Shown: positions 1-10,745 of the stretch, piece by piece
How the letters are laid out: each line of letters starts with the position of its first letter
Position numbering within the stretch: the stretch's first letter is position 1
DNA from: Hydractinia symbiolongicarpus
Taxonomy: Eukaryota; Cnidaria; Hydrozoa; Anthoathecata; Hydractiniidae
Assembly: GCF_029227915.1 (NCBI RefSeq)
Contig: NC_079878.1
Location: 17,548,001 to 17,612,000, forward strand
Direction of reading: 5' to 3'
Length of the DNA: 64,000 bases
Notes under the pieces: generated by a model
What the model was told of the DNA's origin: nothing
The model's database searches: none
Seen by the model: the letters and a program-made list of their open reading frames with translations, nothing else
Made by a program: the position numbers and the translations under genes

Positions 1-3000
1 TAATGTAATGAACTCGGTCATGATTTTGCCACCAAGCTCATCCTTCATCAAGCCCACCATCTTTTTGTTTTTCCCTATAGGAAGGGGCCTATTATCATCG
101 GGATTATAGGCACTTGTGTCGAATTTTTTTTCGACGTCCTGCGCAATATCATGTGTTCTGATATGGTAAACGAAGCTATCTGTGTCCATATAGCAGAGCT
201 GCAGTCCGTATAGCCGTATCCATTTGTCCATATAGCCGTATTTTTGGTTGCATGAAATCGTAGTGAAATTCGTACATGACTAACTTCGACATGTCCAATA
301 TAGCCTGGCCAATATACACAGGCTTGTTCATCTTGACCTCGGTCCTGCCCATTTCAACACCTAGGAGGTGCTTGCTAAACCGATTTACACCCTTGAAATT
401 TGGTTTCATCACAAAGCTTCGTGTACTTGTCTTCATTGGTGACCAGTTGGATGTTGCGGTGGTTCCTAATGTTCTCCATCGTCTTACCGAATACCGAGAG
501 GTTCATGAGCCTGTAAACGTCCTTCTCGAACTCGTTTTTGGCAGCCGTTCTCAACCTTGTGTTGTGATCGATGTACCCTTTCAAGCATGTCTTCTGGTTA
601 AACCGGATGGCTCTATGTACTTTTGTGAGCTCAAGCCCATGTTTTATGTCCGTTGGCAAGTCTTGGCGCATCGCGCATCCATATAGGTTGTTTGCATCCA
701 GATATTGCAGGTAAGAGGACTCCTCATTGGGGTTATACTGATCTCCCATATACTTGTTATTTGCTTTGGCATAACGATGTACGGCTTGAACTATACCTCC
801 TTTTATACCCTTTTCGAACATGAAAAGCATGTCCAGGTCTGTAAGGAGTTCTAGCCTTATACCCGTAAATTTCAGGGCTGCCTTCCAAGCCAAGCCAGGT
901 GCGCTGTAAAAATGGGCGGGATTAAGGCTGTAGTTGTACAGGCAGACGCCTCAAAATGTCTCGAAGACGTCGGCCAATAGCAGTACGTCCGTTGTCAGGT
1001 ACACATCCTGATAGTCTCCCATGGTGGCGTTATCACCCTCCGGGGTAATACAATTCCATACCCTTTTTGCGTATTTATACTCTTCATCGCTGATACCCTT
1101 TATATTCAGCTTGCTGTAGAATATCTCCTTGTGAGGTAGTACCAGCTCCTCGATTAGCTGCCTTTGATCCATATACTCGTAAGGGTACACGCCCTTTCTG
1201 CGCATGAGCTGAAATGTTTCATCCTCGTTGAAAAACCAGCGGAGATTTTTACACTGCTCATCGTTGAGATTGCTTGCCAATTTGTCCAATGATGAGGACA
1301 TAAATCGACAACTATCGAGAAACCTGATTTCGATTGTTGTCTTGTACTTCTCGCCATCACCATATCCCATACCTCCAAGTGGTACCTTAATTTTGACGTT
1401 GAAACTGATGTACTTCTCGGTGTTTTCAGCAATGTCCTGAGTATTATATTATTCACCCAATTCCCGTATGAAGAGATGGGCGTCATACCCCAATAAGTTA
1501 TGGAATATCTCAGGGATGTGGCTGGGTATCTTATTCGCTGCACTCCTGTATAACCCGGTATAGTGGCAATGGTCCATGAATTTACGGTTCTTGCCGTCAT
1601 CGAAGGGCTTCATGCAGATATGACATTTCGATGCCTCGTCATGTTCTCTTTTTAAGACCTGTGTTAGAGGCAGAATGGGTTGCTGCGGGTATGTTTTATA
1701 TAGTCTTTCAACGGGTGACACAATCCTTGCCGCGGTACACCATTAAGGGATCTGGTACACCCCCATAGGCAAATGTGCTATAGGTACACCATCCGGATGG
1801 TAAGTGCTTGCTAAGCTTTTTAGTCTTGGTCTCTCTGGCATCCTCTTCCATTGGTATTAATAAGCTTTCAAAGCTTGCAAAGGGCACCTTGGATTGTTTC
1901 TGGCCATCTCTGTAGCGTAGCCATTTTTCGGCCTCCGTTGGCATCGTTATTTTGACTTCCTCGTGATCGATGCAGTACCTATAATGTTTATCCCTCGACT
2001 CGATTGTGGGGAATGCCTGAAGGCAGTTCAGGCAAAAGTGCATTTTTGCAGTATTCTTTGAGGTCTCAATACCTAGGAGTCGTGAGAGGCTTTTGATGGC
2101 TGCGTAATGTCTCTTTTTATCATTTGTAAGGAGGAGTAGATTCACCTACTTGCCACGACCGTTATGTGTTGATCGACGTAAGGTATTGATCTTTTTTTCC
2201 GTTATGTATAGGACGTTCACCGCAATCTCCTTTTTATTATCCTCGAACTTTGATATATCCTTAATACTTGTCGGAAACCCTATACCTTCCCAATTATATT
2301 GGCCTGCGTGGGGTCTCAGCTTGCTTATTCTCTGTGGATCCCGTTCAATCTCCCCATGATGCAGGGATGCTATAACAGCCCATTTGAAGCAGTCCTCATC
2401 TTCATTTTTTGGATTAATAATGGCTTTTTTTGAAGCTATCCATTGGGTGCTTGTATATACGATGAGGCCCTTGTTAGTTTCAATTTATGGAAGTCTACAT
2501 CAAGGTGTAGTATTCGACCGATCGTGAAGCCACTTTTGGGGAATGCCGGGTTTTCCACATGTGTTTTAACTTGGGCAAACATCGTATCCAGCATATCATC
2601 TACGTTGCTACCTTGGAATGCCGGGGCCATATTACTATGGAAGACCTTATTCGCTTCCTCATAGTATTTTGTCCCCTCTATTGGCTTCCCCCAATGTATC
2701 CATAGTGACAGCTGTATCTTTGCCAATCCCATATCTTGTCCCTCAACTAGGGTTCGCATATTGAGCCGCACCATCTCCATATACCCGTCGACGTCCGCTC
2801 CTCCTATACCGGGAATGCGGAAACTTCGGAGGGTCCTATGGTGGGCATGCTTATGTTCCTGGGGTGTAAAATCTTGCCCTGGCTGTTCATGTACATATAC
2901 CATTCCTCCATCTTGGATTTCCCGATAGATCGATTTTTCGACATCTTTTGGGTCTCAAATATATCCATGGCCTCCGGCCTGGGTAGCAGGGTTACAGGTC

Positions 3001-3151
3001 TTACGGGCTTTCGTTGTCCGGCCCTTCTTGATGGCCTCTGTGGTACATCATCTAATAAGCTAATTAATTCAGCTTTGCGTAGCTTATAATACCCTGTTAA
3101 ACCACGAGTTTTTGCAATATCACGTAATTGTTTGACTGTATGTGATTCCAT
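1..3151 (-). pseudogene. Protein-primed DNA polymerase B, Polinton copy 1 (partial, broken)
   Basis: The start is the ATG at 3151, opening with an SAP-like segment (TVKQLRDIAKTRGLTGYY). Downstream come a zinc-type CxxC segment, exonuclease motif II (GYDAHLFIRELG near 1450-1490), exonuclease motif III (VYLTTDVLLLADVF near 960-1010), the polymerase motif QYLDANNLYG near 680-720, the NLSVFGKTMENIRNHR motif near 450-500 and the catalytic YMDTDS at 176-193. In the cell this enzyme would copy the element from a protein primer. The gene is dead: at least six frame changes are needed to follow it. Exonuclease motif I reads FASFESLL where copy 2 has YADFESLL, so its aspartate is lost, and about 70 residues are missing between LPTD and KHGLEL compared with copy 2. 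A local duplication lies just before YMDTDS. The C-terminus lies outside the window. Confidence 0.88.
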
Positions 3152-3473
3152 TCTCTCTTTATTATATAGATTTTTTTTGTTTGTCGGAGGATTTCATAAT
3201 GGTCAAAAACTGGTTATTTCCCTTGAGGGAAATTCCCTATCATACGGCAAATGAGTAAGGGAAATTCCCGCTGTATGCGCGTTGATTTTTAGGGAATTGC
3301 GCTAGAATCTTGATGACGTCATTATGGTGAATAATAGGTACTTGGATGGTCCTGGATTACTAGGTCCTATGTAGATTAATATGGAATGGTCTTAGGATGG
3401 GGGGAGTGCTGGATTACTAGGGACTGGGGGTTGCCGTGACGTGCGTGCGCGAATGCGCTAGAACATACATTTT
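3152..3473. repeat. Right terminal inverted repeat of Polinton copy 1
   Basis: The stretch between the PolB ATG and the element end has repeated GGGAAATTCCC-like and TAGGGAATT words and TGACGTCAT, in the same order as related words in the terminal repeats of copy 2. It ends in CTAGAACATACATTTT, shared with copy 2. The partner repeat is outside the window. The TTTATTATATAG just upstream of the polymerase start (3153-3169) matches the promoter-like box of the complete copy. Confidence 0.75.
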
Positions 3474-4389
3474 CCCATCTATAATATTCAGAACTTGTTA
3501 TATTGATGTTGTGAAACCACTTATCATGAACATCATTCCACTACATTTTGCAAAAGTCAAAAAATTATTTTGCAACAAAGTTAGTTCACCATGTAAATTG
3601 TCTAAAAAGGTTATAGATAATTGAGTACCCTCTATTGAAATTGAATTTGGAAGTTGATCAAAAAAATAGCACCAGTTGTATTAAGTGACTTATATAAACA
3701 ATCACCATTATCCTAAATATGGTCTAAATCCCAATCAGTCTAGAGTGAAGCTTTGCAAATAGTTGACCAAATGATAGCATGCATGGCATTTGAGTACCAA
3801 ACTTTTCATTACCATGATGAAAATTTCCTTGAACAGACTTGACAATACCGTAAGCAACGCCTGGGTTACTCTCTACACAAGACGCTTCGGGAGTGTTCAT
3901 ACTAAATTGTGACAATATAAACGAGAAGGTAGCTAGCTAACTAATAATGTAGCCTATGCTGGTGTACTAAGACGTAGCAATATCTACTGTAGCCTATATG
4001 CTGACAGGAACTTGCTGAAATAACACTATGATCGTACAAACAACAGTATGGTGTAAGCTTGCTAATTAGTGTTTTAACAATTCTTTCTTTAAGTTACAGT
4101 TAAATAGTTTCAATATGTATTTTCATTCAATGTGTTGTTTCATTCAATAAGTATTCAGTAACTTTCTTTGGTCAGTTTTGGGCAAACTGACCGGTAGGAA
4201 AAGATCTTGTACCCCACCTGAAACACAACGCAATTCAGAAGACCTCTGGAAAAAGAAAGGGGCTTAAGAAAGCCGCTTAGCAAAACTAGATATAGTGAGA
4301 GAATATCTTAAACGCTAATAGAACCGAAATTTAAGCAGTTGAATAATTATACTAACTGAACCAAATATTTTTCAAGCTGGAGTATAATT
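3474..4389. other. No gene recognised
   Basis: AT-rich sequence with only short random open frames. I see no splice-bordered exon, tandem repeat or terminal repeat here. Confidence 0.5.
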
Positions 4390-4830
4390 GTTCTGACCAA
4401 ACAACGACACCGGCCCAACTTTGGACGCGGGACTGGCCCATCTTTAGACAGGACGGCCCCGTCAAAAGACAGGTCGGTGAATTCGCAATTGGGATGGCCC
4501 AACTGCGAACGGCCCAACTTTGGACGGCCTAACTTTGGACAAAAGTATGCAAATTCGTATCAAGTTGGTACAAGCCCAAACTTTGACAAAGGAATCTCCC
4601 GCTTTTAAAAACCGTGTCATCGAATGGGACAAAATCAACTGTACATAAAGGACTCTTGCAAATTTGAGAAAATGTGTCATAAGATGGGACAGGCCTAACT
4701 ATTGAGAAACAATTCCCATGCTTTTAAAAGACTGTGTCATAAGATGGGACAGGCGCAACTATTGACAAAGGACTTGTGCTTTCAAAAATTGTACCAAAAA
4801 AGGAACAGACCTAATTATTGACACTTTTTA
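4390..4830. repeat. GGCCCAACTTTGGAC / GTGTCATAAGATGGGAC repeat cluster
   Basis: The left half repeats short words of the type CGGCCCAACTTTGGAC, GGCCCATCTTTAGAC and GTCAAAAGACAGG. The right half is about three tandem copies of a roughly 70-bp unit with GTGTCATAAGATGGGACAGG and CAACTATTGACAAAGGACT. Related words in the opposite orientation occur at 8430-8570, which suggests the two clusters are the ends of one 4.2-kb element or of two inverted copies of a small one. Confidence 0.6.
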
Positions 4831-5094
4831 GAAACAGCCACAGCATGGGCCAGTCTAAAGACTCCCAGAATAAAGTTAAATCTTGTAACATGGGCAACAC
4901 GACAAATTGCAGTGTCTATAGGAGAGGACTATAGAGAACAAAAAATGTATGGAGAAGAATAAATCATGAATTCTCTAAATATAATTTTCTACAAATATAG
5001 CTATAATGAGCAATACAAATGTCATAAATTCTTTTTTCTTAAAAATTTAACAAACACAGGCATAAATTGACAAATAAATTTGACAATTGAGGAT

Positions 5095-5165
5095 TAGTAG
5101 CACCGGTAGACCGTTCGACTCGTGTCTAAGCGGTTGTGGGTTTGATCCCCACATAAGACTGTCGT
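5095..5165 (+). repeat. tRNA-like SINE head, low confidence
   Basis: The segment contains a B-box-like GGTTTGATCCC (one change from the GGTTCGANTCC consensus) about 45 bp after an A-box-like TAGCACCGGTAG. It is too divergent to be a working tRNA gene, so a SINE remnant is more likely. Confidence 0.35.
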
Positions 5166-5444
5166 CAGTTGGGCAAGAATTTCAAAAAAGGTTTCTGTAG
5201 CTTAAATGGAAGCTTTAAAGACGCCGCTCGAAACTGATGAGACTGATCACATATAATATGAATTAACGTAACACATAATAATTCTTTAAATCTTTGTCAT
5301 AGTCTCTGTTTCTTGAATATATATATATAACAAAATAATCCAATCGTGGCTGCCCCAGCCAATATGATTCTGCCTCTCAAGTTACGTGATAGGTCAAGTT
5401 GCAATAATTCCATCGAAGATAATCTTGAAAAAGTAAACAGAAAT

Positions 5445-5477
5445 AGCTTAAACAATAGCTTAGCTATTGTTTAAGCT
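5445..5477. repeat. Perfect 16-bp-arm hairpin
   Basis: AGCTTAAACAATAGCT at 5445-5460 is followed after one base by its exact reverse complement at 5462-5477. It sits directly beside the TTCGCG element that begins at about 5484. Confidence 0.75.
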
Positions 5478-5483
5478 TTTTCT

Positions 5484-5888
5484 GTATACTTTAATTGGAG
5501 AAACTTTCGCGAGAGAAACTTTCGCGAATTGGCAATTTTTCGCCATTTTCGCAAAAGTTTATCTCGCGAAAATGTGCGAGTTTCTTCATTCGCGAAACTT
5601 TATCTCGCGAAAGTTTCCGAATTTCTGCATTCGCGAAAGTTTATCCAGTAAGCTATTTTATCATTTTTCACCAAAAACGTACAAAATACTTATAAATCTT
5701 GTTTCAAGAAAGAAAATTTATAACATTTTCAGTTATGCTAAGAATTTTGAAGTTTTTTTAACATAAAATTCTTGTTCGCGAAAGTTTATCTCGCAAAAAT
5801 TTGCGGGTTGCTTCATTCGCAAAAGTTAATCTCGCAAAATTTTCCGAATTTCTTCATTCGCGAAAGTTTACTCAATCAAAGTATATAT
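5484..5888. mobile_element. Non-autonomous element with TTTCGCGAAA subrepeats
   Basis: The ends are inverted: the left end reads TATACTTTAATTGG then AAACTTTCGCGA, and the right end in reverse complement reads TATACTTTGATTGAG then TAAACTTTCGCGA. Inside, the word TTCGCGAAAGTTTATCTCGC recurs many times in both orientations. No protein of its own is visible; the open frames over it are translations of the repeat. Related TTCGCG sequence lies at 56685-57515 and near 63160-63210. Confidence 0.6.
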
Positions 5889-6183
5889 GACATTACACCA
5901 AGCTGAATGTTATATCTTGATATCTGAGTCATAATTATTTAGCTAGTCATTATGCACACAACAATCCAGGTAAAAAAATCTCCAATCATGCAACAAGGAA
6001 GTCTCTGACTGCTTTAAAAAATGCATTCGCTGATATGGTCTTGCACCAAGAGCCAAGAGCTGCCAAGTAGTGTTGTTATTGCTACCCACAACAATCTTGA
6101 AATGCACAACTCGATTTAATCTCAGCTAGCCATATACCACAATACGCCAGAAAAATTTGGAGCTGTTCATTTTTTTTCATTTA

Positions 6184-8375
6184 TTACGGAGTTTCATACC
6201 GCGCAGGTCAGGGCACTAGCGAAGCGCTTGTAGGAACAAATTTTTATATCCCCCGCAGAGCGCAAGGCATTTGCTAGGAAAAACATGCAGCACGCAGAGC
6301 ATTATTCACTTTTTCCTTTGTATTTTCACTTTTTAAACTGGGAAGATATATTGATTTTACAACTATTTAAAGGAAGGATACTCAGTATTGACATAGGAGT
6401 GTATATTATGAAAGTTCAAGACCTAAACTTGGTTATTAATTGCTTCAAGTTGTGGGGTACACTCATCATGAAAAGTTGGCAGTCAAAACAGAAAGAAACC
6501 TTATTTTTGGTACCTAGTTACATGACAAGTTTTAATATTGTTTTAAAAATATCACAGTGGTGATCAAAGAGGAATTGCTAGCATGTTATCCAAGATTTAT
6601 ATAGCTACTAGTACAGCTAAAATAATGTAGCTCATTAAACAGATACCTAGCTAGCTATAATACTAAAAAAACAATTCTAAAAGTTCTTATTTTGTGTTTG
6701 CTAGAAACTTTATTTAACTAACCAGGACTGGGCTACCTACATTTTTTATACACCAAATTAAAAATTGTCAAAAAGCTGCCTGTATCTGTCTCGATGTAGT
6801 TTTTCTTAGCTAGGGGTCACACTAGGTTACTCATATATATCGTAGCCTTATTCATACAGTAATCTGATATGTAGGTGGGCAAGTGCCCAAATGCTAAAAA
6901 TAGGATCATAAAAACTCATTCGTGCAGTTCGAACAACAACTTAACCTTAAAATTGCTATGCCTCAATTTTGCATTGAAATAATTTTAATCTGTAAAGTAC
7001 AAAGTTTCAACCGCTGAGAAAAATAAAATAAAATAATATACTGTGGTTAAAATAAACAAATTTAATAGAAAAATAACTTTTTAAACAAATTTAGTGACTT
7101 TAACTGTTTTCGTCAAATATTTTCGGTTGCCAATTTTGCAGAGTTGTGCGAAATGTGCAAAACATTTTCTTATGTCAATGTACCAAAATTACTATCGCTA
7201 TCACAAAAGTTTGAAAGTGGACCTTGCCTAAATTTATTCTTGCATTTTACTAAAATTAAGAACACAGTAATGCAGTGTAACATGCTATTATATATATCCC
7301 TTCCTAGCTAGTTATGTAATATATACAATAATTTCTAACAAAAAGTTAAAGCCAGTCATTATATCATTAAAGTGTGTATTTTATTTTCAATCGACTTCAT
7401 CTGTGCTCTTTTTTATATAGCTAGTCAGCTATATTTTGCAAATAAATCCTTTATTTAATGCTCTACCACGTTAATCCATGTCAAACTTTTAGATCCATAT
7501 ATAGCTCGCTAGCTATAGTTTACTGTAAAACCTCCTTCAAGTCTTTCTGTGATTTTTATTTCTTCTTGCAAAAGTGCACTGATAATAATAGAATAGTGTT
7601 TCTTTTCAACCATTATTTTATTCCTCACAACAGAAAATGAATGGTATATGTAGCTTGCAACAGCAAGCTAACCCCTTAACCAACATCAACAATATGTCTT
7701 TTTTGTCTCTCTTCTGTAAAAGTCGGTAATTTAGGTTTTCTTCGATTCCAACATCTTACCCATGTCAATGTACCACAAAGAGGGTTAGCAACACCATTTA
7801 AACGTGTTATTAAAAGGTAAAACGTCAGTTAAAGGGCCTACGGAACGGCTGTTGGTTTTCGACTTTAGTGACTTACACGAAAGTCGAGCTCATGGTGGTG
7901 GAAAACAAAAATTGCTATTTTTCCAGCATGTATGTAATTTACAGACTCAAACATATAGATATATCTAAACTTTTTGTCTTCTCCAGCCTTGGTCATATTT
8001 TCATCCAGAACGAGTCTTGCTGAAATATTTCTTTGTAATATACTTTTCGAAAAAAAATATTGAACCATGTAGCAAAGTGCGCTGGTCTGTTTATTGCGCA
8101 AAACGAGTTTGCCGGATTTTTAATATGTGCGCGGGACATATGGAATGTGAGCATTTTAACCAGTTTGTAGCCCCTTTAAAGCAAAAAATTGTTGAAGAAA
8201 CATCAGGCAGGATTTTGCATTTCTGCCTCTTTTCGCAGCACTAACCAGAAAAGTTAGGAAAAACTGACCATGAAAATTATTTGGGCTATCGAGACAAATG
8301 AAAAGAAGCCAAAAATTTGTCCCTTCAAAGCGCTTCGCTAGCGCCCAGACCTGCGCGGTATGAAACTCCGTAAAT
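6184..8375. repeat. Inverted repeat pair of about 60 bp flanking 2.1 kb
   Basis: The left arm at 6184-6248 contains ACGGAGTTTCATACCGCGCA followed by AGGTC and CTAGCGAAGCGCTT. The right arm at 8316-8375 is its reverse complement with a few changes. The enclosed 2.1 kb has no convincing gene. It may be a non-autonomous transposon, or two copies of one short element inserted head to head. Confidence 0.65.
7829..8179. mobile_element. Possible TTAA-flanked MITE
   Basis: TTAAAGGGCCTAC at 7829 faces GTAGCCCCTTTAA ending at 8179, giving an imperfect terminal inverted repeat with TTAA at both outer ends. This fits a piggyBac-type target, but the repeat is short. Confidence 0.35.
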
Positions 8376-8429
8376 ACAAGGTCTTGATGTATATCCAAAC
8401 ATCTTTTAACGCCATGTCGCAAGTTGGTC

Positions 8430-8570
8430 CTCGCCCGTCAATTGACAGGGCAGCATGTCAAAAGATGGGCCACCGTGTCAAAAAGATGGACCACCGTGTC
8501 TAAAGATGGTTCGTCTTAAGACGGGCCGTGTTCTAAGTTGGGTCGGAATATAATTAATATGGCGTCATTG
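8430..8570. repeat. Inverted counterpart of the 4390-4830 repeat words
   Basis: Read on the minus strand this stretch contains CCGACCCAACTTAGAACACG, GGCCCGTC and CCATCTTTAGACACGG, which match the words at 4390-4480. The homology is patchy. Confidence 0.5.
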
Positions 8571-8944
8571 AAGTCGGCCCCTCAAAAGGAACGACTCGTA
8601 CCTTAACCCCTAGAGTTCGGTTTAGTTGAACAAAATCCGCCTCTTTAAAACATAACTAGAAACGAAAATTTGGAGGAGTATCTAGCATAGCTCATCAAAT
8701 AATATTAAATAACAATATTTATTCTTTCCCATACGCCACAACCAACGTAGAGCTAGGGTGCGGGGCCAAGTGTCGAACTTTAAAAGTCGTCATGTTACGG
8801 CAATAGTTTATAAAATCGGTCGAAGAAGAAGAAGAAGAAGGAGGAGAAGAAAAAGACCACCCGTTTTAATAAGATCTCGGATGTAATCCGAAATCTTAAT
8901 CATGTGTTTACGCGCCACATGAAAGGGGGCATCAATGGTTGTAC

Positions 8945-9185
8945 ATCTATAAGACTAATTATCTGAAGGAGAATTTTTACCTTAGATAATTTATTATCCG
9001 AAGATAATATTATTCTTATCTGAAGAAGATTTCTTATTCTTATCTTAGATAATTTATGATCTAAGAAGATTTTTTATCTTAGATAATTTATTATCTGAAG
9101 AAAATTTAATATCTTAGATAATTTATTATCTCAGATAATTTATTATCTGAAGAAGATGTATTATTTGAAGATAATTGTACAAAAT
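8945..9185. repeat. AT-rich palindromic array (TTATCTTAGATAATTTATTA type)
   Basis: About eight imperfect copies of TATCTTAGATAATTTATTATC and TTATCTGAAGAAGAT alternate, each partly self-complementary. The array is followed at 9222 by ATGGCCCTAATAGG. The same arrangement recurs at 48110-48365, so both belong to one dispersed family. Confidence 0.65.
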
Positions 9186-9616
9186 AAATGAGTTTCTAAA
9201 AAATTAAATGAGTTTCTTTATGGCCCTAATAGGTACATATCAATATTATTTAGTTGCAAACCCAGTTTTGTATGATTCTCTTGTCGTTTTTTCTCAAATG
9301 GACAAGAGTAAAAAAAAGAATCTTTCCTTTGTCATATCTGTCTAAATGATCTTCTGTTTTGCTCATTTGATATTCCGGCTGACGGTTATGTTGTATGTTT
9401 AACAGCTCTTTCAGAGTTTCTGATCAATTTTTCTCCTGTTCACAATTTGAACATAACATAGATTAAGTTTGAACGAAGTTACTGTTTACTTTAAAAGTTT
9501 GGAAAGGTTATTTGTTAACTTTACTGACATTACATCATCATCATCATAAAGCATTGTTCCGTAAAATAAATTTACGTAATGCATGCATAAAATCTTGTTA
9601 TTTTTTTTTTTTTTCT

Positions 9617-9900
9617 CGGTCCATAGCCAATGTACATGGTTCTTTCTAAGAAAGGACATGCTCTTCCCTAAGTTGTTTCTTTGTCATGAAAAGCCATGTC
9701 TAAATAGGTCTTCCACGTGGTCTTTCATACTGTTCTTCAGCATAGTCAAGGGCTATTTTAACAGGCGTGTTAACCGGTAGCCTTATCACATGTCGTAACC
9801 ATCTCATTCTTCTGTTTTTAATCACTTGACTCTACTGTTTCATTCTTGTTTTTCGATACAGTTCGTCGTTTGTAACTATTTCCGGCCATTTTACATTAAA
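9617..9900 (-). pseudogene. LINE reverse-transcriptase C-terminal remnant
   Basis: Translated on the minus strand, this stretch gives NDELYRKTRMKQ, then RRMRWLRHVIRLPVN, then PRGRPI and CTLAMDRE. This is the conserved tail of many non-LTR retrotransposon polyproteins (RRWRWLGHVxR followed by RGRP and a later AxDRxxW). In-frame stops interrupt it and it ends in an A-rich run (T-rich on the plus strand at 9601-9614). Only the last roughly 90 codons survive, as expected of a 5'-truncated insertion. Confidence 0.7.
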
Positions 9901-10423
9901 CACATTTGTTCGTACAAGTTTGCGTTAAATTACATCAATCTCAAGCAGCAGGGAGTAAACAACAAAGCCATTGCATCGCAATTTTAAGTTTGATTGAGTC
10001 TAAGTGACTTGGAAACGGATAAAAAATAAAATAAAAATGATTTAGAAGCATTCTAGGTCTCTATCGTTGCATTTATTCACGTTTTCATTCAGAAAGAGTT
10101 TAACGACTTTAATTACTCATCGCTTTTTTAGCATCTTCTTGTTCCTTTCGCTTAGATATAATCAGCATTTTGTCCCGCGCGTGTAATTTCTTCATTTACT
10201 TATTAAACGTCAATGACGTCATCTTGCCAGTTCAGTTTATCCTTTAATAAATCTAGCTTCAAATGAGTCTCTTTATTTGTCGTTTTTTTTTCTTTTCTCC
10301 CTCGATCCTTTAAGGAATAGACAAATGAAACTGTCATCTTAAAGGATGGTGGAGATCGAGTTAATAAAATTGCAGATATAATCCTCTATTTCCAAGTTCG
10401 TCCTCCGCGCTTTATGGCTGTGT

Positions 10424-10745
10424 TGTACGGTCAGCGATATACAGTCAGCGGTGTACGATCAGTGATGTACGCTCAGCGATGTACCATCAGTGATGCACGG
10501 TCAGCGATATACGGTCAGCGATGTACGGTCATTGATGTACGGTCATTGATGTACGGTCATTGATGTACGGTCAGCGATGTACGGCCAGTGATGTATGGAC
10601 AGCGAGGTACGCTCATTGATGTACGGTCAGCGATGTACGGTCACCGATGTACGCTTGGTGATGTACGCTCAGTGATGTACGCTCAGTGATGCACGCTCAG
10701 TGATGTACGCTCAGTGATGTACGCTCAGCGATGCACGATCAGCGA
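10424..10745. repeat. 14-bp minisatellite, 23 copies
   Basis: The unit is TGTACGGTCAGCGA. Twenty-three units can be laid end to end from 10424 to 10745 with no insertion or deletion, differing only by substitutions such as CATTGA, CAGTGA and CGCTC. Identical variants sit next to each other (three CGGTCATTGA units in a row, several CGCTCAGTGA units), the pattern left by local unit duplication. The unit length is not a multiple of three, so it is not coding. Confidence 0.9.

Larger units (their letters stand above)
1..3473. mobile_element. Polinton/Maverick copy 1, right end only
   Basis: This is the right end of a self-synthesising (Polinton) element that runs off the left edge of the window. 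It holds a minus-strand DNA polymerase B gene followed by a terminal repeat. The outermost bases, GCTAGAACATACATTTT ending at about 3473, are the same as the right terminus of the complete copy at 28863-47993. PolB also lies in the same orientation in both, so the two copies are in direct orientation about 25 kb apart. The inner part of the terminal repeat differs clearly from the second copy, so they are related subfamilies rather than a recent duplication. Confidence 0.85.

Noticed and set aside
5095-5165. Functional tRNA gene
   Set aside because: The A and B boxes are imperfect and no acceptor-stem pairing can be drawn.
9535-9552. Short CATCATCATCAT run as a possible origin of the TCA repeat family
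   Set aside because: Four or five units occur by chance and nothing links it to the long array.
10424-10745. CRISPR-like array
   Set aside because: The 14-bp units are contiguous with no spacers, and the sequence is eukaryotic.
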